Assembly (NCBI RefSeq): GCF_018070325.1
Contig: NZ_JAGPXY010000019.1
Location: 1 to 64,000, forward strand
DNA: 64,000 nt
From: Micromonospora sp. H61
GTDB taxonomy: Bacteria > Actinomycetota > Actinomycetes > Mycobacteriales > Micromonosporaceae
Reading direction: 5' to 3'
Below the pieces are notes generated by a model. The model had not been told where the DNA came from. It ran no database searches and was given only the letters and a program-made list of their open reading frames with translations. Position numbers and translations under genes: made by a program. Position 1 is the first letter of the stretch. Every line of letters begins with the position of its first letter. Positions 33,288-41,711 of the stretch are shown here, piece after piece.

Positions 33288-34633
33288 CGCGCCGACCCCG
33301 GCCGGCTGGCCGTGATCACGTCCCGCAACCAGGTGTACGACGACTTCGGCGTACGCCTCTGGGTGGCGTAGTCGACGTGCACCAGACCGAAGCGCTTGGT
33401 GAACCCCTCGGCCCACTCCCAGTTGTCCAGCAGCGACCAGACGAAGTACCCGCGTACGTCCACCCCGTCGTCGATGGCGGCGCGGACCGCCCGCAGGTGC
33501 CCGTCGAGGTACGCGATCCGCTCCGGGTCGGCCACCTGCCCGTCGGCGTCGGGTGCGTCGTCGTACGCGCAGCCGCCCTCGGTGATCTCGATGGGCGGCA
33601 GCGCGTCGCCGTAGGTGTCGCGCAGCCAGCCGAGCAGCTCGCGTAGCCCGTCGGGGTCCACCGGCCAGTCGAAGGCGGTGCGCGGGTAGCCGTCCAGCGG
33701 CACGAGGTCGAACGGCAGTGGTGAACCCTCCTCGGCCGCCCGTACGCCGGTGGGGTTGTAGTAGTTCACCCCGAGCACGTCGATCGGCGCGGCGATCGTG
33801 TCGAGGTCGCCGGGGTGGATGACGCCCGGGTCGAAGCCGGGCAGCTCCGGGTAGCCGCGGCCGAGCAGCGGGTCGGTGAAGAGCCGGTTGTGCAGCGCCT
33901 CGTACGCCGCCCCGGCGGCCCGGTCGGCGTCGCGGTCGCCGAGCACCCGCACCGGCGAGTAGTTGTTGGCGATCGCCACCGGGCTGGCGGTGTGGCTCCG
34001 CAGCGCGGCGACGGCGAGCCCGTGCCCGAGCAGTTGGTGGTGGGCGACCGGGAAGGCGTCGAAGAGCAGCATCCGGCCGGGGGCGTGCACACCCATGCCG
34101 TAGCCGAGGCTCATGTGGATGAACGGCTCGTTGAGGGTGATCCAGAGCCGGACCCGGTCGCCGAGGCGGGCGGCGCTCTTCTCGGCGTACTCGGCGAAGC
34201 GGGCGGCGGTGTCGCGGTGCATCCAGCCGCCGGCGTCTTCGAGGGGTTGCGGCAGGTCCCAGTGGTAGAGGGTGGCCACCGGGTCGACGCCGGCGGCCAG
34301 CAACTCGTCCACCAGGCGGTCGTAGAAGTCCAGGCCGGCCGGGTTGACCGGGCCGGCGCCGGTGGGCTGGACCCGGGGCCAGGCGATGGAGAACCGGTAC
34401 GCGGAGACACCCAGACCGGCCAGCAGCGCCACGTCCTCGGTGTGCCGGTGGTAGTGGTCGCAGGCCACCTCGCCGCTGCTGCCGTCGCTGATCCGCCCGG
34501 GGGAGCGCGCGAAGGTGTCCCAGATGGACGGAGCTCGGCCGTCGGCCGTGGTGGCGCCCTCGATCTGGTGGGCCGATGTGGAGACGCCCCAGCGGAAGCC
34601 GGTGGGGAACTGGGGCATTGGTGCGGTCGACAT
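33284..34633 (-). CDS. GH1 beta-glucosidase
   Basis: A 449-residue cytosolic family 1 glycosidase. The acid/base Glu is in WITLNEPFIH and the nucleophile Glu is in IEITEGGCAYDD; the latter is usually ITENG, and the EGG form is common in actinobacteria. FRWGVSTSAHQIEG is the N-terminal signature and SLLDNWEWAEG the aglycone-side motif. It probably hydrolyses cellobiose or other beta-glucosides taken up by the coupled MFS carrier. ATG at 34633 follows GGGAGGG. Confidence 0.94.
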   Translation of the reverse strand: MSTAPMPQFPTGFRWGVSTSAHQIEGATTADGRAPSIWDTFARSPGRISDGSSGEVACDHYHRHTEDVALLAGLGVSAYRFSIAWPRVQPTGAGPVNPAGLDFYDRLVDELLAAGVDPVATLYHWDLPQPLEDAGGWMHRDTAARFAEYAEKSAARLGDRVRLWITLNEPFIHMSLGYGMGVHAPGRMLLFDAFPVAHHQLLGHGLAVAALRSHTASPVAIANNYSPVRVLGDRDADRAAGAAYEALHNRLFTDPLLGRGYPELPGFDPGVIHPGDLDTIAAPIDVLGVNYYNPTGVRAAEEGSPLPFDLVPLDGYPRTAFDWPVDPDGLRELLGWLRDTYGDALPPIEITEGGCAYDDAPDADGQVADPERIAYLDGHLRAVRAAIDDGVDVRGYFVWSLLDNWEWAEGFTKRFGLVHVDYATQRRTPKSSYTWLRDVITASRPGSAR

Positions 34634-34688
34634 GCGCCCTCCCGGTCAACGTGAAACGTGCTCGGGACTTTAGGGCGCTCTCGATGAA

Positions 34689-34712
34689 TGCGCCATAGGC
34701 CGGCCTGGCGCA
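34689..34712. promoter_or_regulatory. Inverted repeat between divergent GH1 and SRPBCC genes
   Basis: TGCGCCA (34689-34695) and TGGCGCA (34706-34712) flank TA plus the palindrome GGCCGGCC. It lies 56 bases upstream of the GH1 start, in a gap that holds no gene, and is followed by a direct GCGCAAT repeat. It could be an operator for the GH1-MFS operon. Confidence 0.45.
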
Positions 34713-34821
34713 ATGCGCAATGGTTGATCGGCGTGTCTTTTTCCGAACCCGTCCAGGTAAGTCCGATTTAACGCATAGAGTGCCGATATCGTGTGATGTC
34801 CTCACCGGAGGAAAGACGGAA

Positions 34822-35268
34822 ATGATCCTCGTGGAACGCAGTGCGCACGTGGCGGCGCCAATTGAAGTGGTCTGGGATGTCGTACAGCGGGCCGAGCAGT
34901 TGCCGGCCTGGCTGGCCGGGGTCCGAGCGGCCGAAGTGCTCTCGGGAGAGGGCTTCGGGCGGCGACAACTCGTCCAGGCTGGGCGCGGCTCGGCGCATGA
35001 GGCCGAGGTGATCGCCTATCAGGAGCCGACGCTGATCGGCTGGCGGGAACGGGCCAAGGGCGCTGGATCTCGGGCGGAGGCACGCACCGAGATCTACGTC
35101 CAGCTCACCGGAGACGAGGAGGAGGGCGGGACCATCGTGCGCCTCATCGTGGTCCGCTGGCCGGCCGGCCCGGTCAAGGCGGCCATGCTGCGCCTCGGAC
35201 TGCGTCGGGTCGGCGCCGACCTGGAGGACTCGCTGGCCCGGCTCACCGACCTGGCCGCCGTCGGCTGA
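34822..35268 (+). CDS. SRPBCC-family protein
   Basis: A 148-residue START/SRPBCC-like protein: ILVERSAHVAAPIEVVWDVV opening strand and helix, central strands with WRERAKG, and a C-terminal helix LRRVGADLEDSLARLTDL. These proteins bind hydrophobic small molecules or act as cyclases; no specific residues show which. ATG at 34822 follows GGAGGAAAG. It is followed by a strong terminator. Confidence 0.78.
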   Translation: MILVERSAHVAAPIEVVWDVVQRAEQLPAWLAGVRAAEVLSGEGFGRRQLVQAGRGSAHEAEVIAYQEPTLIGWRERAKGAGSRAEARTEIYVQLTGDEEEGGTIVRLIVVRWPAGPVKAAMLRLGLRRVGADLEDSLARLTDLAAVG

Positions 35269-35299
35269 CGAGCGCCCATCCTCCCGGCGTCACCCGCGA

Positions 35300-35343
35300 C
35301 GGCGGTGGTCCGGATCCCCGCCAGGGCCCCCGGACCACCGCCG
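35300..35343 (+). terminator. Terminator of SRPBCC gene
   Basis: CGGCGGTGGTCCGG (35300-35313) and CCGGACCACCGCCG (35330-35343) form a perfect 14-bp stem, 31 bases after the SRPBCC stop. Confidence 0.75.
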
Positions 35344-35358
35344 CTCCGTACCCCAAAA

Positions 35359-35384
35359 GGGCCCGGCGCTGATGCGCCGGGCCC
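35359..35384 (-). terminator. Rho-independent terminator of aceE
   Basis: GGGCCCGGCGC (35359-35369) pairs perfectly with GCGCCGGGCCC (35374-35384) with a TGAT loop. On the minus strand the stem is followed by TTTT, giving a classic intrinsic terminator after aceE. Confidence 0.88.
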
Positions 35385-35401
35385 TCCTCAATGGTGCTGA
35401 A

Positions 35402-38140
35402 TCAGCTGTCGCCGCCGGTCTCGCCGACCGGGGCGGCGTTGACGTCGTCGATCGCGTACTTCTTGGCGGCCTCGGCCGGCACCGTGGTCGCCACCGCGCC
35501 GCTGCGGGCGAGCTGCCGCAGCGTGGCCACCACGATCGACTCCGCGTCGACGTGGAAGTGCCGGCGCAGCGCGTGCCGGGTGTCCGACATGCCGAAACCG
35601 TCGGTGCCGAGCGACGTGTAGTCGCCGGGTACCCAGCGGGCGATCAGATCCGGTACCGCGCGCATGAAGTCGCTGACCGCGATCTTCGGCCCGTCCGCCT
35701 CGGCCAGCTTCTGCTGGATGTACGGGACCTTCGCCTCGGCGCCCGGGTTGAGCAGGTTGTACTCCTCGGTCTCCACCGCGTCGCGGCGCAGCTCGGTCCA
35801 GGAGGTCACCGACCAGACGTCGGCGCCCACCCCCCAGTCCTGGGCGAGGAGCTGCTGGGCCTTGAGCGCCCACTGCATCCCGGTGCCCGAGGCGAGCAGG
35901 TTGGCCTTCGGGCCGTCGACCTGCGGTGCCGGCGAGTAGCGGTAGATGCCCTTGAGCAGGCCCTCCACGTCCACGTCGGCCGGCTCGGCCGGCTGAAGCG
36001 TCGGCTCGTTGTAGACCGTCAGGTAGTAGAAGACGTTCTCCTGCGCGTCCCCGTACATCCGGTGCAGACCCTGCTCCAGGATGTGCGCGATCTCGTACGC
36101 GAACGCCGGGTCGTACGCCACCACGGCCGGGTTGGTCGCGGCGATCAGCAGCGAGTGCCCGTCCTCGTGCTGAAGGCCCTCACCGTTGAGCGTGGTCCGA
36201 CCCGCTGTGGCGCCGAGCAGGAAGCCCCGGGCCATCTGGTCGGCCGCGGCCCACAGCCCGTCGGCGGTCCGCTGGAACCCGAACATCGAGTAGAAGATGT
36301 ACATCGGGATCATCGGCTCGTCGTGCGTGGCGTACGCCGAGCCGGCCGCGGTGAACGAGGCCACCGAACCGGCCTCGTTGATCCCCTCGTGCAGGATCTG
36401 CCCGGAGGTCGACTCCTTGTACGACAGGAACAGCTCGCGGTCGACCGAGGTGTAGCGCTGGCCGTGCGGCGAGTAGATCTTCGCGGTCGGGAAGATCGAG
36501 TCGAGACCGAAGGTGCGGGCCTCGTCCGGGATGATCGGCACCCAACGCTTGCCGAACTCCTTGTCCTTCATCACGTCCTTGAGTAGACGGACGAAGGCCT
36601 GCGTGGTGGCCACCTTCTGCTTGCCCGAGCCGCGCTTGATGTCGGCGAACCGCTCCGGGCCGGGGATGGCCAGCCGCTTCGTGCTGGTCCGCCGGGAGGG
36701 CAGGTACCCGCCGAGCTGCTCGCGCCGCTCCTTGAGGTACGCCAGCTCCTCGGACTTCTCGCCGGGGTGGAAGTACGGCGGCAGGTAGGGGTTGTCCTCC
36801 AGCGCCGAGTCCGGGATGTCCAGGTAGAGCCGGTCGCGGAAGGTCTTCAAGTCCTCCAGCGTCAGCTTCTTCATCTGGTGGGTGGCGTTGCGGCCCTCGA
36901 AGTGCGAGCCGAGGGTCCAACCCTTGATCGTCTTCGCCAGGATGACTGTGGGCTGACCGGTGTGCTCGGTGGCCGCCTTGTAGGCCGCGTAGAGCTTGCG
37001 GTAGTCGTGCCCACCCCGCTTGAGGTTCCAGATCTCGTCGTCGCTGAGCGGCTCGACCATCTTGCGGGTCCGTGCGTCACGGCCGAAGAAGTGCTCCCGC
37101 ACGTACGCGCCGGACTCCGCCTTGTAGGTCTGGTAGTCACCGTCGGTCGTGGTGTTCATCAGGTTGACCAACGCGCCGTCGGTGTCCGCGGCGAGCAGCG
37201 GGTCCCACTCACGACCCCAGACGACCTTGATCACGTTCCAGCCGGCACCCCGGAAGAACGCCTCCAGCTCCTGCATGACCTTGCCGTTGCCCCGGACCGG
37301 GCCGTCCAGCCGCTGCAGGTTGCAGTTGATCACGAAGGTGAGATTGTCCAGCTCCTCGCGGGCGGCGACGCCGATGGCGCCGAGCGTCTCCGGCTCGTCC
37401 ATCTCGCCGTCGCCGAGGAACGCCCAGACGTGCTGCTGGGAGGTGTCCTTGATGCCGCGGTGCTGCAGGTACCGGTTGAACCGGGCCTGGTAGATCGCGT
37501 TCAGACCGCCGAGGCCCATCGAGACGGTGGGGAACTCCCAGAAGTCCGGCATCAGCCGAGGGTGCGGGTACGAGGGCAGCCCACCACCGGGGTGCGACAG
37601 CTCCTGGCGGAACCCGTCGAGCTGGTGCTCGCTGAGCCGCCCCTCCAGGAACGCCCGCGCGTACATGCCCGGGGAGGCGTGGCCCTGGTAGAAGATCTGG
37701 TCGCCACCGCCCGGGTGGTTCTTGCCCCGGAAGAAGTGGTTGAAGCCCACCTCGTAGAGCGACGCCGAGCTGGCGAAGGTGGAGATGTGCCCGCCGACGC
37801 CGATCTCCGGGCGCTGCGCCCGGTGCACCAGCATGGCGGCGTTCCACCGGACGTACGCCCGGATTCGCCGCTCGACGTGCTCGTCACCCGGGAACCAGGG
37901 CTCGCGCTCCGACGGGATGGTGTTGATGTAATCGGTGGTGGTCAGGGGCGGAACCCCGACCTGGCGCTCACGGGCCCGCTCCAGCAGGCGCAGCATGACG
38001 TAGCGGGCGCGTTTGGCTCCGCGTTCGTCGATGACACCGTCAAGCGACTCGACCCATTCGCTTGTCTCTTCAGGGTCGATGTCCGGAAGCTGGCTCGGTA
38101 GGCCGTCGCTGATCACCGGGCGCTTGCGTTCCGTAGCCAC
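35402..38140 (-). CDS. aceE: Pyruvate dehydrogenase E1 component (homodimeric type)
   Basis: A 912-residue thiamine diphosphate enzyme that decarboxylates pyruvate in the pyruvate dehydrogenase complex and passes the acetyl group to lipoyl-E2. The ThDP motif runs from [14 protein letters not shown] to [12 protein letters not shown]. The family start [15 protein letters not shown] is intact and full length. GTG at 38140 is preceded by GAGGGA. In Mycobacterium tuberculosis aceE (Rv2241) lies beside a DUF3052 gene and ahpE; here these lie 6 kb away on the other strand. E2/E3 genes are not in the window. Confidence 0.96.
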   Translation of the reverse strand: MATERKRPVISDGLPSQLPDIDPEETSEWVESLDGVIDERGAKRARYVMLRLLERARERQVGVPPLTTTDYINTIPSEREPWFPGDEHVERRIRAYVRWNAAMLVHRAQRPEIGVGGHISTFASSASLYEVGFNHFFRGKNHPGGGDQIFYQGHASPGMYARAFLEGRLSEHQLDGFRQELSHPGGGLPSYPHPRLMPDFWEFPTVSMGLGGLNAIYQARFNRYLQHRGIKDTSQQHVWAFLGDGEMDEPETLGAIGVAAREELDNLTFVINCNLQRLDGPVRGNGKVMQELEAFFRGAGWNVIKVVWGREWDPLLAADTDGALVNLMNTTTDGDYQTYKAESGAYVREHFFGRDARTRKMVEPLSDDEIWNLKRGGHDYRKLYAAYKAATEHTGQPTVILAKTIKGWTLGSHFEGRNATHQMKKLTLEDLKTFRDRLYLDIPDSALEDNPYLPPYFHPGEKSEELAYLKERREQLGGYLPSRRTSTKRLAIPGPERFADIKRGSGKQKVATTQAFVRLLKDVMKDKEFGKRWVPIIPDEARTFGLDSIFPTAKIYSPHGQRYTSVDRELFLSYKESTSGQILHEGINEAGSVASFTAAGSAYATHDEPMIPMYIFYSMFGFQRTADGLWAAADQMARGFLLGATAGRTTLNGEGLQHEDGHSLLIAATNPAVVAYDPAFAYEIAHILEQGLHRMYGDAQENVFYYLTVYNEPTLQPAEPADVDVEGLLKGIYRYSPAPQVDGPKANLLASGTGMQWALKAQQLLAQDWGVGADVWSVTSWTELRRDAVETEEYNLLNPGAEAKVPYIQQKLAEADGPKIAVSDFMRAVPDLIARWVPGDYTSLGTDGFGMSDTRHALRRHFHVDAESIVVATLRQLARSGAVATTVPAEAAKKYAIDDVNAAPVGETGGDS

Positions 38141-38318
38141 AGGCGTTCCCTCGGTTGTGTGTGGGATAGGTCTCTAGCGCCATCCTGCCCCCTGGTGGCA
38201 CCCGTCGTCACGTCTAGGTGCCCCCGACGCGATGCTGAACACAGGTACTCGCCGGTAACTTAGCGCGACGGCCCTGTGGAACCTGAGCGGTTTGACCGCC
38301 ACTCCTACCGTTACCGCC

Positions 38319-38765
38319 ATGAACGGACGCCGTGTCGCGGTCGCCGCGAGCATGATCGTTTTTGGGGTGGTTGGCCTGGTCATCGGCGCGGTCGCCCTCG
38401 CCTCCGGCAGCCTGCCGATGGTCGGACTGGTGGCCGTCGGCGCCCTGGTGGCCGTGCTCGGCGCGGGCCTGCTGCGCGACGCGATCCGCGCGGCCCGTCT
38501 GAGCGGCCAGGATGGCCGTCGTCGCGGGCGTCCGGACCCGGACGGCGGCGGGTACCACTTCCACCCGATGCCCGCCGGTGACGCCGGGAGCGGGCACGTC
38601 GGCCGCCAGCGGGACGGCGACCACGACCGCTCCGACGATCCGGAGCCCGCCGGCGGCAGCAGCGACTCCGGGGGAGGCTGGTCCGGCTGGGGCTGGTCCG
38701 GCGGTGACTCCGGTGGCGGGTGGTCCGGTGGCGGCGACTCTGGCGGCGGTGGCGGCAGTTCCTGA
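38319..38765 (+). CDS. Small membrane protein with Gly/Ser/Trp-rich tail
   Basis: A 148-residue protein with two membrane helices (about 5-27 and 32-52), a basic linker and a low-complexity tail of repeated GGGWSG, GDSGGG units. There is no clear ribosome binding site before ATG 38319. I do not recognise a family. The tail may mediate assembly or wall contact. It is divergent from aceE and lies 26 bases before yjbQ. Confidence 0.6.
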   Translation: MNGRRVAVAASMIVFGVVGLVIGAVALASGSLPMVGLVAVGALVAVLGAGLLRDAIRAARLSGQDGRRRGRPDPDGGGYHFHPMPAGDAGSGHVGRQRDGDHDRSDDPEPAGGSSDSGGGWSGWGWSGGDSGGGWSGGGDSGGGGGSS

Positions 38766-38791
38766 CCGCACCCTGCGGCAGAATGCGACGT

Positions 38792-39196
38792 ATGCGCAGC
38801 GACGTGATCACCGTCCAGACCGGGTCCCGACCGACCGTCCGGGACATCACCGCGGAGGCCCAGCAGTTCGTCTCGGGCGAGGGCGACGGCCTGCTGCACG
38901 TGTTCGTGCCGCACGCCACCGCCGGCCTGGCGATCATCGAGACCGGGTCGGGGTCCGACGACGACCTGCTCAGCGCCGTGGACGACCTGCTCCCCACCGA
39001 GGACCGCTGGCGGCACCGACACGGCTCGCCCGGCCACGGCCGCGACCACGTGCTGCCGGCGTTCATCCCGCCGTACGCCACGCTGCCGGTGCTCGGCGGT
39101 CGACTGGCGCTCGGCACCTGGCAGTCGATCTGCCTCGTCGACACCAACGGCGACAACCCGACCCGCCAGGTCCGCTTCTCCTTCCTCCCCGCCTGA
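38792..39196 (+). CDS. YjbQ/UPF0047 family protein
   Basis: A 134-residue protein of the YjbQ family, described as having secondary thiamine-phosphate synthase activity. The conserved FVPHATAGLAI, the His-rich RHRHGSPGHGRDHV and LGTWQ segments are present. No ribosome binding site is visible before ATG 38792, so it may be leaderless or its start may be misplaced by a few codons. It is followed by a class B palindromic element. Confidence 0.9.
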   Translation: MRSDVITVQTGSRPTVRDITAEAQQFVSGEGDGLLHVFVPHATAGLAIIETGSGSDDDLLSAVDDLLPTEDRWRHRHGSPGHGRDHVLPAFIPPYATLPVLGGRLALGTWQSICLVDTNGDNPTRQVRFSFLPA

Positions 39197-39228
39197 CCAC
39201 CGTCCCGGTCCGTCGTCGCCGTCGTCCC

Positions 39229-39316
39229 GCCTCAAGATCCGCACAACATCCCTGAAACTGTTGCCTCAATGCACGGCGAGGCAACAAGATCCCTGATGTT
39301 GCGCGGATCGTGAGGC
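39229..39316. repeat. 88-bp palindromic element, class B, copy 1
   Basis: The arms at 39229-39250 and 39295-39316 are reverse complements at 20 of 22 positions (core GATCCGC-CAACATC). Inside is a second perfect palindrome, TGTTGCCTC/GAGGCAACA, so the unit can fold as a nested cruciform. It lies between the convergent yjbQ and phoD-like genes and is related to the element at 48602. Confidence 0.8.
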
Positions 39317-39326
39317 GTAGAGCGGG

Positions 39327-40976
39327 TTACGGGCGGACGGTCTCCTGGTGGACGGTCTGCTGGCCGGGGTCCGCGGACGGCGCGGCAGTGCGAGCCGCTG
39401 ACGGGAGCGGGTTGTCCGCCGTCTGGTGCAGGCCGGGCACCCGGTCCTCGATCACGAACGAGGCCCGCGTGTACGCGGGCGCGTCCGGCCGAGTGACGTA
39501 CGGCAGTACGTCGAAGTCGGCCGTGAGCTGCCCCGGAGTGATCGTCGTGCGGACGTACCCCCGCAGGTTGTTCTGGAAGCGTAGGTGCGGGTTGAACGCG
39601 AACCACGGGTGCGAGCCGGAGACCGAGTCCGCGCCGTCGCCGGTCGAGGTGATCGACGAGCAGACCAGCTCGGTGCCGACGGTGCGCGAGGTCGGGTCGG
39701 AGTAATCCAGCTTGAGGTCGCTGGCCCAGTGCGCGTGCACGTCGCCGGTCAGCACCACCGGGTTGCGCACCCCGGCGCCGAGCCAACCCCGGGTGATCCG
39801 GTCCCGGGAGGCGACGTAGCCGTCCCAGGCGTCCATGCTGGTGACGGTGAGCGGGCCGGCGTTGTTGTCCCGCTGGGCGAAGAAGACCTGCTGGCCCAGG
39901 ATGTCCCACCGGGCGTCCGAACGGCGGAAGCCGTCCAGCAGCCACGCCTCCTGCTCCGCACCGGTGATGGAACGGCCCGGGTCCGATGCCGCCGCGCAGT
40001 CCCGGTAGCCGTCGCCGCAGGCCTGGTCGTCGCGGTACTGCCGGGTGTCGAGCATGTGGAACGTGGCCAGCCGCCCCCAGCGCACCCTCCGGTAGAGCTG
40101 CATGTCGATGCCCCGGGGGATCGAGGTGCGTCGTAGCGGCATGTTCTCGTAGTACGCCTGGAACGCCGCCGCCCGACGCGCGGGAAACTCGGGGTCCGGC
40201 GCCTCGGGCACCTCGTCGGCCCAGTTGTTCTCCACCTCGTGGTCGTCGAACACCACCACCCAGGGCGCCACCGCGTGCGCGGCCTGCAGGTCGGTGTCGG
40301 TCTTGTACTGGGCGTGCCGCTGCCGGTAGTTGGCCAGCGTCCGCGTCTCCGGTCCCTCATGGTCACGCGGGTTGCCACCCGGGACGTTGTACGTGTCCGG
40401 GGCGTATTCGTACTGGTAGTCGCCCAGGTGCAGGATCAGCTCCGGCTCGGTCTCGGCGAGGCGGCGGTAGGCGGTGAAGTAGCCGTGCTCGTACTGGGAG
40501 CAGGACGCGAAGCCCATCGCCAGGGCGGCCGGCATGCTCGACGGTGAGGGAGCGGTGCGGGTGCGCCCGATCGGCGAGAGGTGTCGCTCGGCGCGGAACC
40601 GGTAGAAGTATTCGCGCCCGGGCAGCAGGCCGGCCAGCTCCACGTGCACGCTGTGCGCCGAGCGGGTGCGGGCGACCGCGACCCCACGGCGCACCACGTG
40701 CCGGAACCGCTCGTCGGCGGCCAGCTCCCAGTGCACCGGCACGTCGCGGTCCGGCATTCCGCCGAGGCCGTCCTCGGCCAGTGGTTGCGGGGCCAGGCGG
40801 GTCCACAGCACGAAGCCGTCGTGGTCGGGGTCGCCGGAGGCGACACCGAGGGTGAACGGGTAGGTCAGCGGCCGGTGGGCCGCCGCCGCGCCGGCCGCCA
40901 CCGGCAGCCCGGTGACCGCGCCCGCGGCGCCGAGTGCGGCGCCGGACAGCAGGATGGTACGTCGGGACAGTGACAC
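39327..40976 (-). CDS. PhoD-family alkaline phosphatase/phosphodiesterase
   Basis: A 549-residue Tat-exported enzyme: twin-arginine signal [13 protein letters not shown] at the N-terminus, a PhoD N-terminal domain beginning [10 protein letters not shown], then the metallophosphatase core with [21 protein letters not shown] and LTGDVHAHW supplying metal ligands. PhoD enzymes need Ca and Fe and hydrolyse phosphomono- and diesters outside the cell, typically under phosphate starvation. I saw no obvious PHO box. GTG at 40976 follows GGGGAGGA. The last 60 residues are a low-complexity extension. Confidence 0.92.
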   Translation of the reverse strand: MSLSRRTILLSGAALGAAGAVTGLPVAAGAAAAHRPLTYPFTLGVASGDPDHDGFVLWTRLAPQPLAEDGLGGMPDRDVPVHWELAADERFRHVVRRGVAVARTRSAHSVHVELAGLLPGREYFYRFRAERHLSPIGRTRTAPSPSSMPAALAMGFASCSQYEHGYFTAYRRLAETEPELILHLGDYQYEYAPDTYNVPGGNPRDHEGPETRTLANYRQRHAQYKTDTDLQAAHAVAPWVVVFDDHEVENNWADEVPEAPDPEFPARRAAAFQAYYENMPLRRTSIPRGIDMQLYRRVRWGRLATFHMLDTRQYRDDQACGDGYRDCAAASDPGRSITGAEQEAWLLDGFRRSDARWDILGQQVFFAQRDNNAGPLTVTSMDAWDGYVASRDRITRGWLGAGVRNPVVLTGDVHAHWASDLKLDYSDPTSRTVGTELVCSSITSTGDGADSVSGSHPWFAFNPHLRFQNNLRGYVRTTITPGQLTADFDVLPYVTRPDAPAYTRASFVIEDRVPGLHQTADNPLPSAARTAAPSADPGQQTVHQETVRP

Positions 40977-41168
40977 GAAATCCTCCCCAGAATCCGATCT
41001 CTCGTGACTAGGGGAGCCTCGCGAGCGTTGGTGGCCGGGAGGTGACGGCGAGGGCCCCGGTCCGTCGCCGGCAGTCGAACACCGATGATCGCGGTCGATC
41101 CGCCCCCGCGGGGTTCCAGTCCTCGCCGAGGAGTTTGATCGGTGACCTGGGCGGTGAGATGGCGTGCG

Positions 41169-41174
41169 TACGAT
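41169..41174 (+). promoter_or_regulatory. Leaderless promoter -10 box for the MarR gene
   Basis: TACGAT ends six bases before GTG 41181, the spacing of a leaderless actinobacterial promoter in which transcription begins at the start codon. No ribosome binding site is present, which agrees. No convincing -35 was found. Confidence 0.45.
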
Positions 41175-41180
41175 GTGGTC

Positions 41181-41660
41181 GTGACGCGGCAGATGGGTTC
41201 CGCGGTGAGCGGTCCGGCGGATCGGGCCGGTCTCGCCGTCGATGTGGTGCGGCGGATGGCGCACGTCACCGCCGCGTTGCGACACCGGCAGGGTGCCGCG
41301 TTCGCCGAGTTGGGGCTCACCCCGGCGGCGGCCCGGGCGCTGGGGGAGTTGGACCCGGACCACCCACTGCCGGCCCGGGATCTCGCCGGTCAGTTGGGTT
41401 GCGACCGGTCGAACGTGACGGTGCTGGTCGACAAGCTGGAGCAGGCCGAGCTGGTCGAGCGCCGCACCGACCCGACGGATCGGCGGCAGAAGACACTGGT
41501 GGTGACCGAGGAGGGCCGCGTCGTGCGAGCCCGGGTGATCGAGGTGATGTCCGACTCCCGACTCCTGTCCGGGCTGAGCGACGAGGAGCTGAGCACCCTT
41601 CGTGACCTGGTCTGGAAGGTGTCCGACGGCGGCTGTCCGGAGTCCTTCGGGCCGGAGTGA
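41181..41660 (+). CDS. MarR-family transcriptional regulator
   Basis: A 159-residue winged-helix regulator: dimer helices at both ends, recognition region [20 protein letters not shown] and wing [19 protein letters not shown]. The start is probably GTG 41181 as a leaderless message; ATG 41193 is the alternative. Fifty-one bases separate it from the fused E1 gene downstream on the same strand, so it may control that gene or itself. The ligand is unknown. Confidence 0.9.
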   Translation: MTRQMGSAVSGPADRAGLAVDVVRRMAHVTAALRHRQGAAFAELGLTPAAARALGELDPDHPLPARDLAGQLGCDRSNVTVLVDKLEQAELVERRTDPTDRRQKTLVVTEEGRVVRARVIEVMSDSRLLSGLSDEELSTLRDLVWKVSDGGCPESFGPE

Positions 41661-41711
41661 GCGCACCCCCGCCGGCCGTGTCCCACTGGGCGAGCGGGGC
41701 TTCCGTCGGTA

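Noticed and set aside
34634..34690. A CebR-like box ahead of the GH1 gene around the GGGCGCTC sequence
   Set aside because: The best alignment matches only 9 of 14 positions of the CebR consensus, too weak compared with the 13 of 14 site before GH74.
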